Notes: generated from the letters alone by a model not told the origin. A stretch of 64,000 nt of DNA from Aromatoleum bremense (GCF_017894365.1 NZ_CP059467.1:3906001-3970000), one strand, 5' to 3'. Positions 25,628 through 34,099 are shown, numbered from the stretch's first letter. Numbers and translations: made by a program.

Positions 25628-26775
25628 AACGCCTGCCTCTCCAGGGCCGTACCGTCGCCCTCGTGGCGGTGATCTTTCCGCTGCTCGCGCTGTTCATCTA
25701 CGTCGCGCTGCGCTCCGGCCCGTTGGCGCCGGTGTCCGTGACGATCGCAAGCGTCGAGACCCGGCCGATCACGCCGGCGCTGTTCGGCATCGGCACCGTG
25801 CAGACGCGTTACACGTACAGGATCGGCCCCACTTTTGCCGGACGGGTGAAGCGGCTGGATGTCCACGTCGGCGACCGCGTGAAGGCGGGCCAGGTGCTCG
25901 GCGAGATGGACCCGGTGGACCTCGATCAGCGTATCCGGGCGCAGGGGGCGGCGCTCAAGCGCGCCGAGGCGGCGCTGCGCGAAGCGGCGGCGCGTCAGAC
26001 TTTCGCCCGCAGCCAGGCACGCCGCTATGAGCAGCTCTTCGCCGTGCGCTCGATCAGCGAGGAACTCGCGACGACGAAACACCAGGAACTGCAGATCGCC
26101 GACGCGGCGTTGTCCGGCGCCCAGGAAGAGCTGATCCGGACCCGTTCCGACGGCGAAGCCCTGGTCGCGCAGCGGAACAATCTGCGCCTGGTCGCGCCGG
26201 TCGACGGCCTCGTCGCGGTTCGCGACGTCGACCCCGGTACGACGATCGTTGCAGGGCAGTCGGTCGTCGAAGTGATCGCGCCCGAAAGCCTGTGGATCAA
26301 CGCCCGTTTCGACCAGATCAGCGCGTCTGGGCTGGCCGCCGGACTTCCCGCGCGTATCGTGCTGCGCTCCCACAACGGGCAGACGTTGACCGGCCGTGTG
26401 CTGAGGGTCGAGCCGATGGCTGACGCGGTGACCGAGGAGACCCTCGCGAAAGTCGCGTTCGATTCGCGGCCGGAGCCGTTGCCACCGATCGGCGAGCTCG
26501 CCGAGGTGACGATCGTGCTGCCGACGCTCCCCGCCGCGCCGGTGATCCCGAACGCAGCGGTGCGCCGCGAAGCGGGGCAGGTCGGCGTGTGGAAGATCGT
26601 CGATGGCGATGCACGCTTCACGCCAGTGAAGCTCGGTGCCGGCGACCTCGATGGCCATGTGCAGGCGCTCGAAGGAGTCAAGCACGGCGAGCAGGTCGTC
26701 GTGTACAGCGAAAAGGCGCTTACCGCGCGCAGCCGGATCGATGTCGTCGACCACATTCCCGGAGTGTCGCGATGA
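25624..26775 (+). CDS. HlyD/MFP-family periplasmic adaptor
   Basis: A 383-residue membrane-fusion protein. One membrane anchor lies at about residues 11-30. Half-lipoyl segments GRVKRLDVHVGDRVKAGQVL and LVAPVDGLVAVRDVDPG flank an alanine/arginine-rich coiled coil (about 95-165), and a beta-barrel region follows. It couples an inner-membrane ABC exporter to a periplasmic or outer-membrane partner. It overlaps both the repressor gene upstream and the permease gene downstream by four bases. The set resembles DevB-DevC-DevA or MacAB-like exporters. No outer-membrane factor gene is present in the window. Confidence 0.92.
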   Translation: MKRLPLQGRTVALVAVIFPLLALFIYVALRSGPLAPVSVTIASVETRPITPALFGIGTVQTRYTYRIGPTFAGRVKRLDVHVGDRVKAGQVLGEMDPVDLDQRIRAQGAALKRAEAALREAAARQTFARSQARRYEQLFAVRSISEELATTKHQELQIADAALSGAQEELIRTRSDGEALVAQRNNLRLVAPVDGLVAVRDVDPGTTIVAGQSVVEVIAPESLWINARFDQISASGLAAGLPARIVLRSHNGQTLTGRVLRVEPMADAVTEETLAKVAFDSRPEPLPPIGELAEVTIVLPTLPAAPVIPNAAVRREAGQVGVWKIVDGDARFTPVKLGAGDLDGHVQALEGVKHGEQVVVYSEKALTARSRIDVVDHIPGVSR

Positions 26776-27974
26776 TCAGCCTGGCCGGCCGCGACATCCT
26801 CCATGCGTGGGGAAAATTCGTTTTTACCGGCATCGGCCTGGGATTGCTGATCGGCGTGACGCTGACCATGGCCGGCGTGTACCGCGGCATGGTCGACGAC
26901 GGCTGGGCGCTGCTCGACAACAGCGGTGCCGACCTGTGGGTCGTGCAAAAGGACACGCTGGGCCCTTACGCGGAGTCGTCCAGCGTCAATGACGATGTGT
27001 ACCGCAGCCTCCTTGCGATGCCCGGAATCGCGCAGGCGGTCAACGTCACGTATCTGACGATGCAGGTCCGCAGGGGGGACAGCGACGTACGGGCGATGGT
27101 GGTCGGCATCGCGCCCGGCGAGCCGGGAACTCCCGGCTGGCCGCCTTATCTCGTCGCCGGCCGGCAGATCACGCGCGGGCACTACGAGGCGGTCGCCGAT
27201 ATCGCGACCGGTTTCAGGGTCGGTGACCGCCTCACGATCCGCCGCAATCATTACGTCGTGGTGGGGCTGACCCGGCGCATGGTGTCGTCGAGCGGCGACC
27301 CGATGGTGTTCATTCCGCTCAAGGACGCACAGGAAGCGCAGTTCCTCAAGGACAACGACGCGATCTGGCAAAGCCGTCGGCGCACCGGCGCGAACCCGGC
27401 CTTCAACCGTCCCGGCGTGCCGGACCTGCTGGACGCGGTGATCGCCTCGCAAAGCACCAACGCTTTCGTCAATGCAGTCCTCGTGACCATCGAGCCTGGC
27501 CATGCACCGGACGAGGTCGCCCGGTCGGTGGGTCGCTGGAAGCGCCTGACGGCCTATACCCGGCTGCAGATGGAAGACATCCTCGTCGGCAAGCTGATCG
27601 CGACCTCCGCGCGGCAGATCGGCATGTTCCTCGTCATCCTCGCCGTCGTCAGCGCCGCCATCGTCGCGTTCATCATCTACACGCTGACGATGGACAAGAT
27701 CCGCGAGATCGCAGTGCTGAAGCTCATCGGCACGCGCAACCGCACGATTGCCGCGATGATCATGCAGCAGGCGCTTGCGCTGGGTCTGATCGGATTCATC
27801 GTCGGCAAGATCACTGCGACGTTCGCGGCACCGCTGTTTCCCAAATACGTGCTGCTCGACCCGTACGACTCGATCGCAGGCTTTTTCGCCGTGCTCGCGA
27901 TCTGCGTGCTCGCGAGCGTCATCGCGATCCGCATGGCGCTCAGGGTCGATCCGGCCGAAGCGATCGGAGGTTGA
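26772..27974 (+). CDS. ABC transporter permease, FtsX/MacB/DevC type
   Basis: A 400-residue inner-membrane protein. One helix is near the N-terminus (VFTGIGLGLLIGVTLTMAG) and a large periplasmic MacB-PCD-like domain fills about 40-270. The FtsX core has three C-terminal helices, including FLVILAVVSAAIVAFIIYTL and FFAVLAICVLASVIAI. The segment MDKIREIAVLKLIGTRNRTI is the typical cytoplasmic coupling loop. It works with the ATPase encoded one base after its stop and with the HlyD adaptor upstream. The substrate is unknown. Confidence 0.92.
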   Translation: MISLAGRDILHAWGKFVFTGIGLGLLIGVTLTMAGVYRGMVDDGWALLDNSGADLWVVQKDTLGPYAESSSVNDDVYRSLLAMPGIAQAVNVTYLTMQVRRGDSDVRAMVVGIAPGEPGTPGWPPYLVAGRQITRGHYEAVADIATGFRVGDRLTIRRNHYVVVGLTRRMVSSSGDPMVFIPLKDAQEAQFLKDNDAIWQSRRRTGANPAFNRPGVPDLLDAVIASQSTNAFVNAVLVTIEPGHAPDEVARSVGRWKRLTAYTRLQMEDILVGKLIATSARQIGMFLVILAVVSAAIVAFIIYTLTMDKIREIAVLKLIGTRNRTIAAMIMQQALALGLIGFIVGKITATFAAPLFPKYVLLDPYDSIAGFFAVLAICVLASVIAIRMALRVDPAEAIGG

Positions 27975-27975
27975 C

Positions 27976-28686
27976 GTGAGCAGCAAGGGGATCCGTATCG
28001 AAGGCCTGAAAAAGCGTTACGGCGGGGGCGACACTGCCGTCGATGCGCTGAAGGACGTGGCGATGGACGTGGCGCCGGGAGAGGTCGTGGGTCTCATCGG
28101 TCCGTCGGGCTCCGGCAAAAGCACGCTGCTGAAGTGCCTCGGCGCGGTGATCGATCCCACTGCCGGCCGCATGACGCTGGGCGATGAAGTGATTTACGAC
28201 GACGGCTGGAAAGTGCGCGACCTGCGCGCGCTGCGGCGCGACAGGATCGGCTTCGTGTTCCAGGCGCCTTACCTGATCCCGTTTCTCGATGTCACCGACA
28301 ACGTGGCGCTGCTGCCGATGCTGGCCGGCGTGCCGAACGCCGAGGCCCGCGCGCAGGCGCTCGAACTGCTCACGGCGCTGGATGTGCAGCACCGTGCGCG
28401 CGCGATGCCGGCACAGCTTTCCGGCGGCGAGCAGCAGCGGGTCGCCATCGCCCGCGGACTGGTCAACCGCCCGCCGGTGATCTTGGCCGACGAGCCGACG
28501 GCACCGCTCGACAGCGAGCGCGCGATGGCCGTCATCCGCATCCTCAACGACATGGCGCGCAAGTTCGAGACGGCCGTCATCGTTGTCACCCACGACGAAA
28601 AAATCATCCCCACGTTCAAGCGCATCTATCACATCCGCGACGGCGTGACCCATGAGGAAGCGGGTGAGGGCAGGGGATTCGATTGA
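27976..28686 (+). CDS. ABC transporter ATP-binding protein, LolD/MacB/DevA type
   Basis: A 236-residue ATPase. Walker A GPSGSGKST is near residues 42-50, the Q-loop is in FVFQAPYLIPFLDV, the signature LSGGEQQRVAIARGL is near 148, Walker B ILADEPTAPLDS is near 168, and the H-loop is in VIVVTHDEK. The GTG start at 27976 follows GGAGG, which overlaps the 3' end of the permease gene. It powers the FtsX-type permease; the pair and the HlyD adaptor form the export machine of this TetR-controlled operon. Confidence 0.94.
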   Translation: MSSKGIRIEGLKKRYGGGDTAVDALKDVAMDVAPGEVVGLIGPSGSGKSTLLKCLGAVIDPTAGRMTLGDEVIYDDGWKVRDLRALRRDRIGFVFQAPYLIPFLDVTDNVALLPMLAGVPNAEARAQALELLTALDVQHRARAMPAQLSGGEQQRVAIARGLVNRPPVILADEPTAPLDSERAMAVIRILNDMARKFETAVIVVTHDEKIIPTFKRIYHIRDGVTHEEAGEGRGFD

Positions 28687-28841
28687 GCGAACGGCCCGCC
28701 GCCCTGCACCAGGCCATCGGCGGGTGTGCAAGCCGAGGAAGGGCTGCTGGGTTCCGTCGGCCTCCAGGAGTGGCGCGCCGGCTGGCGCCGTGCCTTGAAA
28801 CATGCGCTAATGGTGCACCTTGAAATGTTGGCGTGATTACG

Positions 28842-29165
28842 ATGACAGCTCCTGCGTCTCTTCCCGATGTCGAATCCGTGCGCGCACTGCTGCGCCGTGT
28901 CATCGACCCTGAGGTCGGGGTCAATATCGTCGATCTCGGGCTCGTCTACCGCATCGACGTGACGGCCGAAGAAGTGCTCATCGAGATGACAATGACTTCA
29001 CCCGCGTGCCCGATGGGAGACATGATCATGGACGACATCGATGCCGTTCTCGATGCCGCGTTGCCGGAAAACCTGCGGGTGGTCGTAAAAATGGTGTGGG
29101 ACCCGCCGTGGAATCCGGGAATGATGAATGCGGAAGCGCGCGAGCATTTCGGCTGGGAAAAGTGA
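28842..29165 (+). CDS. MIP18/DUF59-family metal-sulfur cluster assembly protein
   Basis: A 107-residue protein of the DUF59 (MIP18/SufT/PaaD-like) family. The core reads VIDPEVGVNIVDLGLVYRID, and the conserved cysteine lies in TSPACPMGDMIMDDI. The C-terminal part contains VVWDPPWNPxM-like VWDPPWNPGMMN, typical for single-domain members that help mature Fe-S proteins. The ATG at 28842 is preferred; a GTG at 28833 is in frame. It stands alone, 155 bases after the ABC operon, and fits an organism with many Fe-S respiratory enzymes. Confidence 0.88.
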   Translation: MTAPASLPDVESVRALLRRVIDPEVGVNIVDLGLVYRIDVTAEEVLIEMTMTSPACPMGDMIMDDIDAVLDAALPENLRVVVKMVWDPPWNPGMMNAEAREHFGWEK

Positions 29166-29287
29166 GCATTTCCCGAAGGATTGTGTAGTAGAGATCTTGC
29201 AGGCGGAAGGCGAAGCGCAGGCTTGACTTCCCGGCCCGGCATGCCGGCGTGCTCCCGGCATCGCCAGAAAAAATAACCAGGTTCCCG

Positions 29288-30376
29288 ATGATGCAGGATT
29301 TACGCCCGCCCGCGCGTCTTCCATTACTCGTGCTCGGAATGCTTTCGCTGGTCGGAGGCGTCCTGGCGGGGCTGTCGCGACTGGCGCTCGACATGCCGGT
29401 TTTTGCTGCGACCCAGGCCGGCCTGCACGGCGCGCTGATGATCGCCGCGTTCTTCGGCACGGTGATCAGCCTCGAGCGCGCGGTCGCTCTGGCAAGGATG
29501 TGGGCCTACCTCGCACCCGCTTGTGCGGGGACGGGCGGATTCGTCCTTCTCGCCGGGGCGCCCACGCTGCTTGCGCAGGGGTTTTTCGTTGCGGCTGCGC
29601 TGATACTCGTCCTCGGCAGCGTTCAGGTGATGCGGCGGCAAACAGTGCTGTTTACCGTCGTGCTGGCGGTTGGAGCGCTGTGCTGGCTGGCCGGTAATCT
29701 GGCCTGGCTGATCGAAAACAATGTTCAGGCCGCAGTGCCGTGGTGGCTCGGATTCCTGGTGCTGACGATTGCCGGCGAGCGCCTGGAGTTGACACGGTTC
29801 TTGCCCTCGCGACCTGCGGCGGCTCCGCTCTTCAGCGTCGCGGTCGCAGTCGTCCTGGGCGGCGCCGCGACGACGCTGTGGCGTGAGGAGGCCGGCCTGG
29901 CGATCTTTGCCGGCGGACTGCTTTTCCTGGCCGCGTGGTTGCTGCGCTACGACATCGCGCGTCACAACGCGCGCCAGAAGGGGCTGACACGCTTCATCGC
30001 GATCTGTCTGCTGTCGGGTTACGCGTGGCTCGCGGCGGGAGCCCTGTTGGGTCTGGGGAACGGTTTCGCGCCGGGCGCTGCGATGCGCGACGCCGCACTG
30101 CATGCGATTGCACTCGGGTTCGTGTTCGCGATGGTATTCGGCCACGCGCCGATCATTTTCCCCGCGATTGCGAGGGTAAAGCTTCCGTATCACCCGGTGT
30201 TTTACTTGCCGCTCGCGGCGCTGCACGTGTCGCTCGCGGCCCGCATCGCCGGAAGCGCTGGGGAGTGGTACGCGCTGCGGCAGCTGGGAGGGGTGCTGAA
30301 CGGCCTGGCGTTGCTGCTGTTCATCGTGACGATGGTCACGAGCGTGCTGCGGGGACGAAAGCGGGGCAGGGCGTGA
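29288..30376 (+). CDS. NnrS-like multi-helix membrane protein
   Basis: A 362-residue inner-membrane protein with about ten hydrophobic helices and an Arg-rich C-terminus. The segment LHAIALGFVFAMVFGHAPII resembles the histidine-bearing helices of NnrS-type heme/copper proteins tied to nitric oxide stress. A second protein with the same kind of motif is encoded at 54737-55999. The ATG at 29288 follows a CAGG site; a GTG at 29249 is in frame but gives an odd N-terminus. I see no FNR-type box in the 122 bases upstream. The NnrS-like assignment rests on motif resemblance only. Confidence 0.65.
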   Translation: MMQDLRPPARLPLLVLGMLSLVGGVLAGLSRLALDMPVFAATQAGLHGALMIAAFFGTVISLERAVALARMWAYLAPACAGTGGFVLLAGAPTLLAQGFFVAAALILVLGSVQVMRRQTVLFTVVLAVGALCWLAGNLAWLIENNVQAAVPWWLGFLVLTIAGERLELTRFLPSRPAAAPLFSVAVAVVLGGAATTLWREEAGLAIFAGGLLFLAAWLLRYDIARHNARQKGLTRFIAICLLSGYAWLAAGALLGLGNGFAPGAAMRDAALHAIALGFVFAMVFGHAPIIFPAIARVKLPYHPVFYLPLAALHVSLAARIAGSAGEWYALRQLGGVLNGLALLLFIVTMVTSVLRGRKRGRA

Positions 30377-30403
30377 GGCTCCGGGTCCGCTGGAGGGAGA
30401 TAA

Positions 30404-30418
30404 GGGGACGGGGTCCCC
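30404..30418. terminator. short hairpin between convergent genes
   Basis: GGGGAC and GTCCCC (30404-30409 and 30413-30418) form a 6-base stem with a 3-base loop between the convergent NnrS-like and DUF2189 genes. No T-tract follows on either strand, so termination is only possible. Confidence 0.25.
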
Positions 30419-30470
30419 GCCCTCACCGCGGTGCAGGCTCCCGCCGTGGGCGAATCGAACGGCCGGACGA

Positions 30471-31232
30471 TCAGGAGGGCGTCGGCGTCGCGGTCGGGAA
30501 GACCTTGCGGTAGATCGATTCGCTGGCGTAAGCCATCACGGGAAGGGCCGCCGTGAGGAGCAGGGGTATCGCAATCGACAGCATGATCGTCGACGCGAGG
30601 ACGAAAGCCCACAGCATGTTCGCGACAAGGCTGTGGAAAACCGCACGAACGCTCGCATTGACCGCAACGACGAGGCCGGCCCGGCGCTCGATCAGCAGTG
30701 GTACCGCGTACGCGGTGACGAAGAACACGATCAGCGCGAAAAATCCTCCTGCGATCGACACCCCGAGATGAAACCGCAGCACAGTGCCCGACAGCGGAAG
30801 CAGCAAACTCCAGCCGGAACTGTTGTCACCGACCATGAAACTGTACAGGATGCCGGCGTCGGTCATCCAGATCACGAATACGAAGCCGCAAACCAGCATC
30901 AAGCCCCAAAGATCCCGCGGCGTATTCACAAACCCGGCGGCGATGTCTCGAATCCCCGGTTTGCCACCCCTGCGGCGCACCCTTGAAATCGCAAAAAATC
31001 CGGCCAGCAGGCCTGGGGCGATGAGCATGAATCCGCCAATAAGCGGTAGTCCCATGGGGCCGAACCCGAGGCTCGCCAGCGCGCCCAACAGTCCGAGGCC
31101 TGCAAGCATGAAAGTTCCGGCGTACACGACGCTGATCAGCGGCGCCGACAGGAATACGCGCAAACCCTCGCCCACCGCCGTGGCGATTTGCACGGGACGG
31201 ATATGCTGCGGTTGCAGGCGGCTGGCATTCAT
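30471..31232 (-). CDS. DUF2189 family membrane protein
   Basis: A 253-residue inner-membrane protein with about six helices. The N-terminal part RPVQIATAVGEGLRVFLSAP, followed by glycine-rich helices with LPLIGGFMLIAPGLLAGFF, matches the DUF2189 family. Members often sit beside respiratory cytochrome genes, but their function is unknown. The gene is divergent from the FNR-controlled cytochrome gene across a 240-base intergenic region; the FNR-type box there is much closer to the cytochrome promoter. Confidence 0.85.
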   Translation of the reverse strand: MNASRLQPQHIRPVQIATAVGEGLRVFLSAPLISVVYAGTFMLAGLGLLGALASLGFGPMGLPLIGGFMLIAPGLLAGFFAISRVRRRGGKPGIRDIAAGFVNTPRDLWGLMLVCGFVFVIWMTDAGILYSFMVGDNSSGWSLLLPLSGTVLRFHLGVSIAGGFFALIVFFVTAYAVPLLIERRAGLVVAVNASVRAVFHSLVANMLWAFVLASTIMLSIAIPLLLTAALPVMAYASESIYRKVFPTATPTPS

Positions 31233-31373
31233 CCGGGAGGCTCACAACGGTTCGGGATCAATTTCGGTCCCACGCGCTTTCACTCCACGATACACATCAA
31301 TTGCGCGAGATGACTGGAAAAGTTGTAGGGTTGACGAGGCCCCGACTGGAGCGCTTGAATAGAATTTTCCGAC

Positions 31374-31387
31374 TTGATTTACATCAA
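31374..31387 (+). promoter_or_regulatory. perfect FNR/ANR/DNR-type box
   Basis: TTGATTTACATCAA matches the FNR-family consensus TTGAT-N4-ATCAA in both half sites. Its centre is about 92 bases upstream of the cytochrome ATG, leaving room for an activator-type promoter start near 31420. Anaerobic or nitrogen-oxide induction of the downstream cytochrome is predicted. Confidence 0.85.
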
Positions 31388-31472
31388 CCTGGATCGCATA
31401 CGTACACGATAGGATCACGGGTTTTAATTCGGGGCAATGCAAATATTCATCCCCATATAACAGGAGATTATA

Positions 31473-31958
31473 ATGAGAAAATCCACAGTGATTCTTGCAG
31501 CATCGCTCGCCGCCCTTTTGTCCGCCTGCGGACAAAAGGAAAGCGACGTTCCTGCAGCCCCCGCGACGACCCCCGCACCCGCAGCAGCCCCTGCCGCACC
31601 CGAGGCGCCAGTGACTCCGCCTGCATCGGAAGCTCCGGCGGCTCCTGCAGCACCGGCTGCTTCCGAAGCACCCGCAGCAGCCCCGGCCGCACCGGTCGCG
31701 TCGGCAGCAAACGGGGCCAGCGTCTATAACAAGACGTGTTCGCTGTGCCATGCAGCAGGTGTGGCCGGCGCACCGAAGCCGGGCGACAAGGCCGACTGGG
31801 GCCCGCGTATCGCCCAGGGCAAGGACACCCTTTACAAGCACGCACTCGAAGGTTTCACTGGCTCGAAAGGCATGATGCCCCCGCGCGGCGGCGGTGCTTC
31901 GCTGACCGACGAGGAAGTCAAGGCAGCCGTCGATTACATGGTTGGAAAGTCGAGCTGA
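31473..31958 (+). CDS. lipoprotein c-type cytochrome (cytochrome c5-like)
   Basis: A 161-residue monoheme cytochrome behind CAGGAG. The lipobox LSAC (Cys19) predicts a lipid anchor to a periplasmic membrane face. Residues 25-78 are an Ala/Pro/Glu-rich linker with repeated APAAP and SEAP units that would hold the heme domain away from the membrane. The heme site is CSLCH at 89-93, and the distal ligand is probably one of the methionines in KGMMPPRGG near 134. The fold is like cytochrome c5. It likely carries electrons during anaerobic respiration, perhaps to NosZ or another reductase encoded nearby (inference from the FNR-type box and the convergent nos genes). Confidence 0.9.
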   Translation: MRKSTVILAASLAALLSACGQKESDVPAAPATTPAPAAAPAAPEAPVTPPASEAPAAPAAPAASEAPAAAPAAPVASAANGASVYNKTCSLCHAAGVAGAPKPGDKADWGPRIAQGKDTLYKHALEGFTGSKGMMPPRGGGASLTDEEVKAAVDYMVGKSS

Positions 31959-32012
31959 GTTCGACGAGGAACCACGGTCGTCGCGCCCTGCGTGACGGCC
32001 GGCAGCAAATGA

Positions 32013-32042
32013 GGGGCGATCCAATCGCCCCCCCTTTTTTTT
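32013..32042 (+). terminator. rho-independent terminator after the cytochrome gene
   Basis: An 8-base stem GGGGCGAT/ATCGCCCC with the 3-base loop CCA (32013-32031) is followed by CCC and eight T residues. This is a classic intrinsic terminator 54 bases after the cytochrome stop codon. Confidence 0.9.
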
Positions 32043-32088
32043 GGCTGCAGCAGCGGGGTGCGCCCGCTCCTGCAGGCAGGCGCACGGC

Positions 32089-32454
32089 TCAGGGTTCGCT
32101 CTCGATTCCCAGCATGGGATTGTCGAGCAGCGCGTGAATCAGTTGTGCGACGTTATCGACGGGAGCCCGGTCGGGACGCGTCACCGGATCGGCGTGCACC
32201 TGACCGCCGGCGTCGTGAAGGTGGTTTGGAAAACTTGCAAGGTCGCGGTGCAGCGGGGCGGTGTCGATACCGGCTTCGGCGTCGCCGTATGTCCAGCGCA
32301 GCGAATAGGCGTCGGGCGCGGCGTAGCGGATGGTCAGCGTGACGCCGTTTTCGAGGGTCGCGATCAGTGCGTCCTGTTTCTGCTCGACGGGCACTGCGAG
32401 CCGTTCCCCGAAGTCCTTTTCGATGGCTGCCGCGAGTTCGATGTGCAGGCTCAT
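32089..32454 (-). CDS. small protein of unknown function at the 3' end of the nos operon
   Basis: A 121-residue soluble protein begins MSLHIELAAAIEKDFGERLA. Beta-type segments such as LTIRYAAPDAYSLRWTYGD and a C-terminal DNVAQLIHALLDN are visible. No known domain is recognised. The start overlaps the stop of the next small gene upstream by four bases, so it is translationally coupled to the nos operon and may act in nitrous oxide reductase maturation or control. Confidence 0.7.
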   Translation of the reverse strand: MSLHIELAAAIEKDFGERLAVPVEQKQDALIATLENGVTLTIRYAAPDAYSLRWTYGDAEAGIDTAPLHRDLASFPNHLHDAGGQVHADPVTRPDRAPVDNVAQLIHALLDNPMLGIESEP

Positions 32455-32723
32455 TTGCGACCGACCTCCTTCAGGCATTCAGCAAGCATCGCGCGTACCG
32501 TCTCGCGGGTGTCGGAGAGGATGCGCGCACCGAGGTAGTGTTCATAGGCGGGATGTTCCGGAACCGCGCCGGTGTAGATCTGCTCGAGCAGCGCGATCTC
32601 GTCCGCCACGCCGTAGCCTTTCAGGATGGTGCTGCGGTTCTCGCGCAGTTCGTAGATCAGGCGCGAGAGCTGTTCGAGCTGGATCGCGTCTTCAGGCTCA
32701 AAGTCGTCGTAGAAATTCGCCAT
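32451..32723 (-). CDS. small helical protein of unknown function after nosL
   Basis: A 90-residue protein begins MANFYDDFEPEDAIQLEQLS and ends LAECLKEVGRK. It is helical, with no cysteines or membrane segment. The ATG at 32723 lies two bases beyond the nosL stop; a GTG at 32729 overlaps it. It is coupled to the 121-residue protein downstream. I do not recognise the family, but its position ties it to the nos genes. Confidence 0.7.
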   Translation of the reverse strand: MANFYDDFEPEDAIQLEQLSRLIYELRENRSTILKGYGVADEIALLEQIYTGAVPEHPAYEHYLGARILSDTRETVRAMLAECLKEVGRK

Positions 32724-32725
32724 GG

Positions 32726-33283
32726 TCACATACCCTGGTCATGGAGCACGCCGCCGTCCAGTATTGCCATGGCAGGCGTGACGTCGGCAAATGCGAGGAC
32801 CTTGCCGCCATGCTCTGTGGCGAATTTCTGCGCGTCCCCTTCGAGCGCGAACGAAGCGATCGTCGGCCCCATCGAACCGTGACGCGAGCTGCCGTGGACG
32901 TACCAAGCGGCTTTCGCGTCGATCCAGTGGTCGCGCGGTTCGGCCCAGTCAGCCTTGCCCATGTCCTGGACAAACAGTGCGCGCACCTGCCTCACCTGCT
33001 CCGGCTTGAAGTAGATCGCGAACATTTCCACCGTGTCGCAGAAGAAATCGGGTTCAGTGCGGTCGGCGTAGTGAATCTGCGCTTTCGGTCCCGGGTAGTC
33101 GGCGAGCAACATGCCGTCGAGCGTGCAGGAGGTGCTGCGGTCGATCTCGACCGGGACGAGCGGAGCAGGCCCATTGGTTTTCCCGCACGCGGCGAGCAGG
33201 GTCGCGGCAAAACAGACAACGAGCAGGTGGCGTACGAGTGAGCTGCGTAGCGGATTGGCGTGCGGGCGTCTTTGCGCGTTCAT
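32726..33283 (-). CDS. nosL: NosL, copper-binding lipoprotein for NosZ assembly
   Basis: A 185-residue periplasmic lipoprotein; the lipobox in LLVVCFAATLLAACGKT predicts anchoring. The copper-site region reads STSCTLDGMLLADYPGPKA, where many NosL proteins have CxxCGM; one Cys and the Met remain, as in several betaproteobacterial NosL. It delivers Cu(I) for the CuZ centre of nitrous oxide reductase, working with the NosDFY complex. It starts inside the end of nosY (ATGA overlap). The start MNAQRRPHANP precedes the signal peptide. Confidence 0.85.
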   Translation of the reverse strand: MNAQRRPHANPLRSSLVRHLLVVCFAATLLAACGKTNGPAPLVPVEIDRSTSCTLDGMLLADYPGPKAQIHYADRTEPDFFCDTVEMFAIYFKPEQVRQVRALFVQDMGKADWAEPRDHWIDAKAAWYVHGSSRHGSMGPTIASFALEGDAQKFATEHGGKVLAFADVTPAMAILDGGVLHDQGM

Positions 33284-34095
33284 TTGCGAAATCTCCAGGT
33301 GGCGACAGCGAGCGGTGTCACGATCCATGCCAGCATCACCAGGCCGAGCAGCCAGGGCTCTGCGAGCGTGCGGGGGAAAACGGTGGCGAGTCCGTACAGC
33401 GTGCGGACGTCGTCGAGCGTGAAGATGTTGAGGATGCGGAACACATCGGCGGGGTTGAGCAGCAGTAGGTACGGGAAAATCTCGCCGCCGTAGCTGCCGC
33501 CCGTGACGACCAGGGCGCCGAGCAGCAGCAAGTCGAACACCAGCACGAAGAAGAACCAGGCCGCGATCGCGAGGCCGGAGGCGCGGGTACGGTCGGCAGC
33601 GAACACCGACAGCATTACCGCGATGCTCAGAAAAGCCATTCCGAGCAGCACCGAGCTCGCCATGAAGCCGAAATAATGGAACAGCGCGGGGAGGTCGAGT
33701 TGCGCCGACAGCACGACGGCAACGAGGCCGAAGCCGGCAATCGTCGAAAAAGCGAGCGCCGCCGCGAGGCCGAGATATTTGCCGAGCAGCAGCTCGAAGC
33801 GAGTGATCGGCATCGACAGCAGCAGGTCGAGCGAACCGCGCTCGCGCTCGCCGACGATCGCATCGAAGCCGAGCACTAGCGCGATCAGCGGGATCAGGTA
33901 GATCACGAGGCTCACGAGACTCGCGATCGTCACGCCGATCGAACGAAACCCGACCGCGCCCTGCTGCGCGCCGCCGAAATACGCGATCACCAGCGCGAAC
34001 ACCGTGAATACGAGTGCCACCGCGAGCACCCAGCGGTTGCGGATGCGGTCCCAGAATTCCTTGCCGGCGATCGTGCCGACCTGTCGCAGTTCCAT
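33280..34095 (-). CDS. nosY: NosY, ABC permease of the NosDFY complex
   Basis: A 271-residue inner-membrane protein with six hydrophobic helices, beginning MELRQVGTIAGKEFWDRIRN. The conserved GFDAIVGERERGSLDLLLS and ITRFELLLGKYLGL loops are typical of ABC-2-type NosY. It pairs with the ATPase NosF and periplasmic NosD to maintain the copper/sulfur centre of NosZ. Four bases separate it from nosF and it overlaps nosL. Confidence 0.93.
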   Translation of the reverse strand: MELRQVGTIAGKEFWDRIRNRWVLAVALVFTVFALVIAYFGGAQQGAVGFRSIGVTIASLVSLVIYLIPLIALVLGFDAIVGERERGSLDLLLSMPITRFELLLGKYLGLAAALAFSTIAGFGLVAVVLSAQLDLPALFHYFGFMASSVLLGMAFLSIAVMLSVFAADRTRASGLAIAAWFFFVLVFDLLLLGALVVTGGSYGGEIFPYLLLLNPADVFRILNIFTLDDVRTLYGLATVFPRTLAEPWLLGLVMLAWIVTPLAVATWRFRK

Positions 34096-34099
34096 GGGC

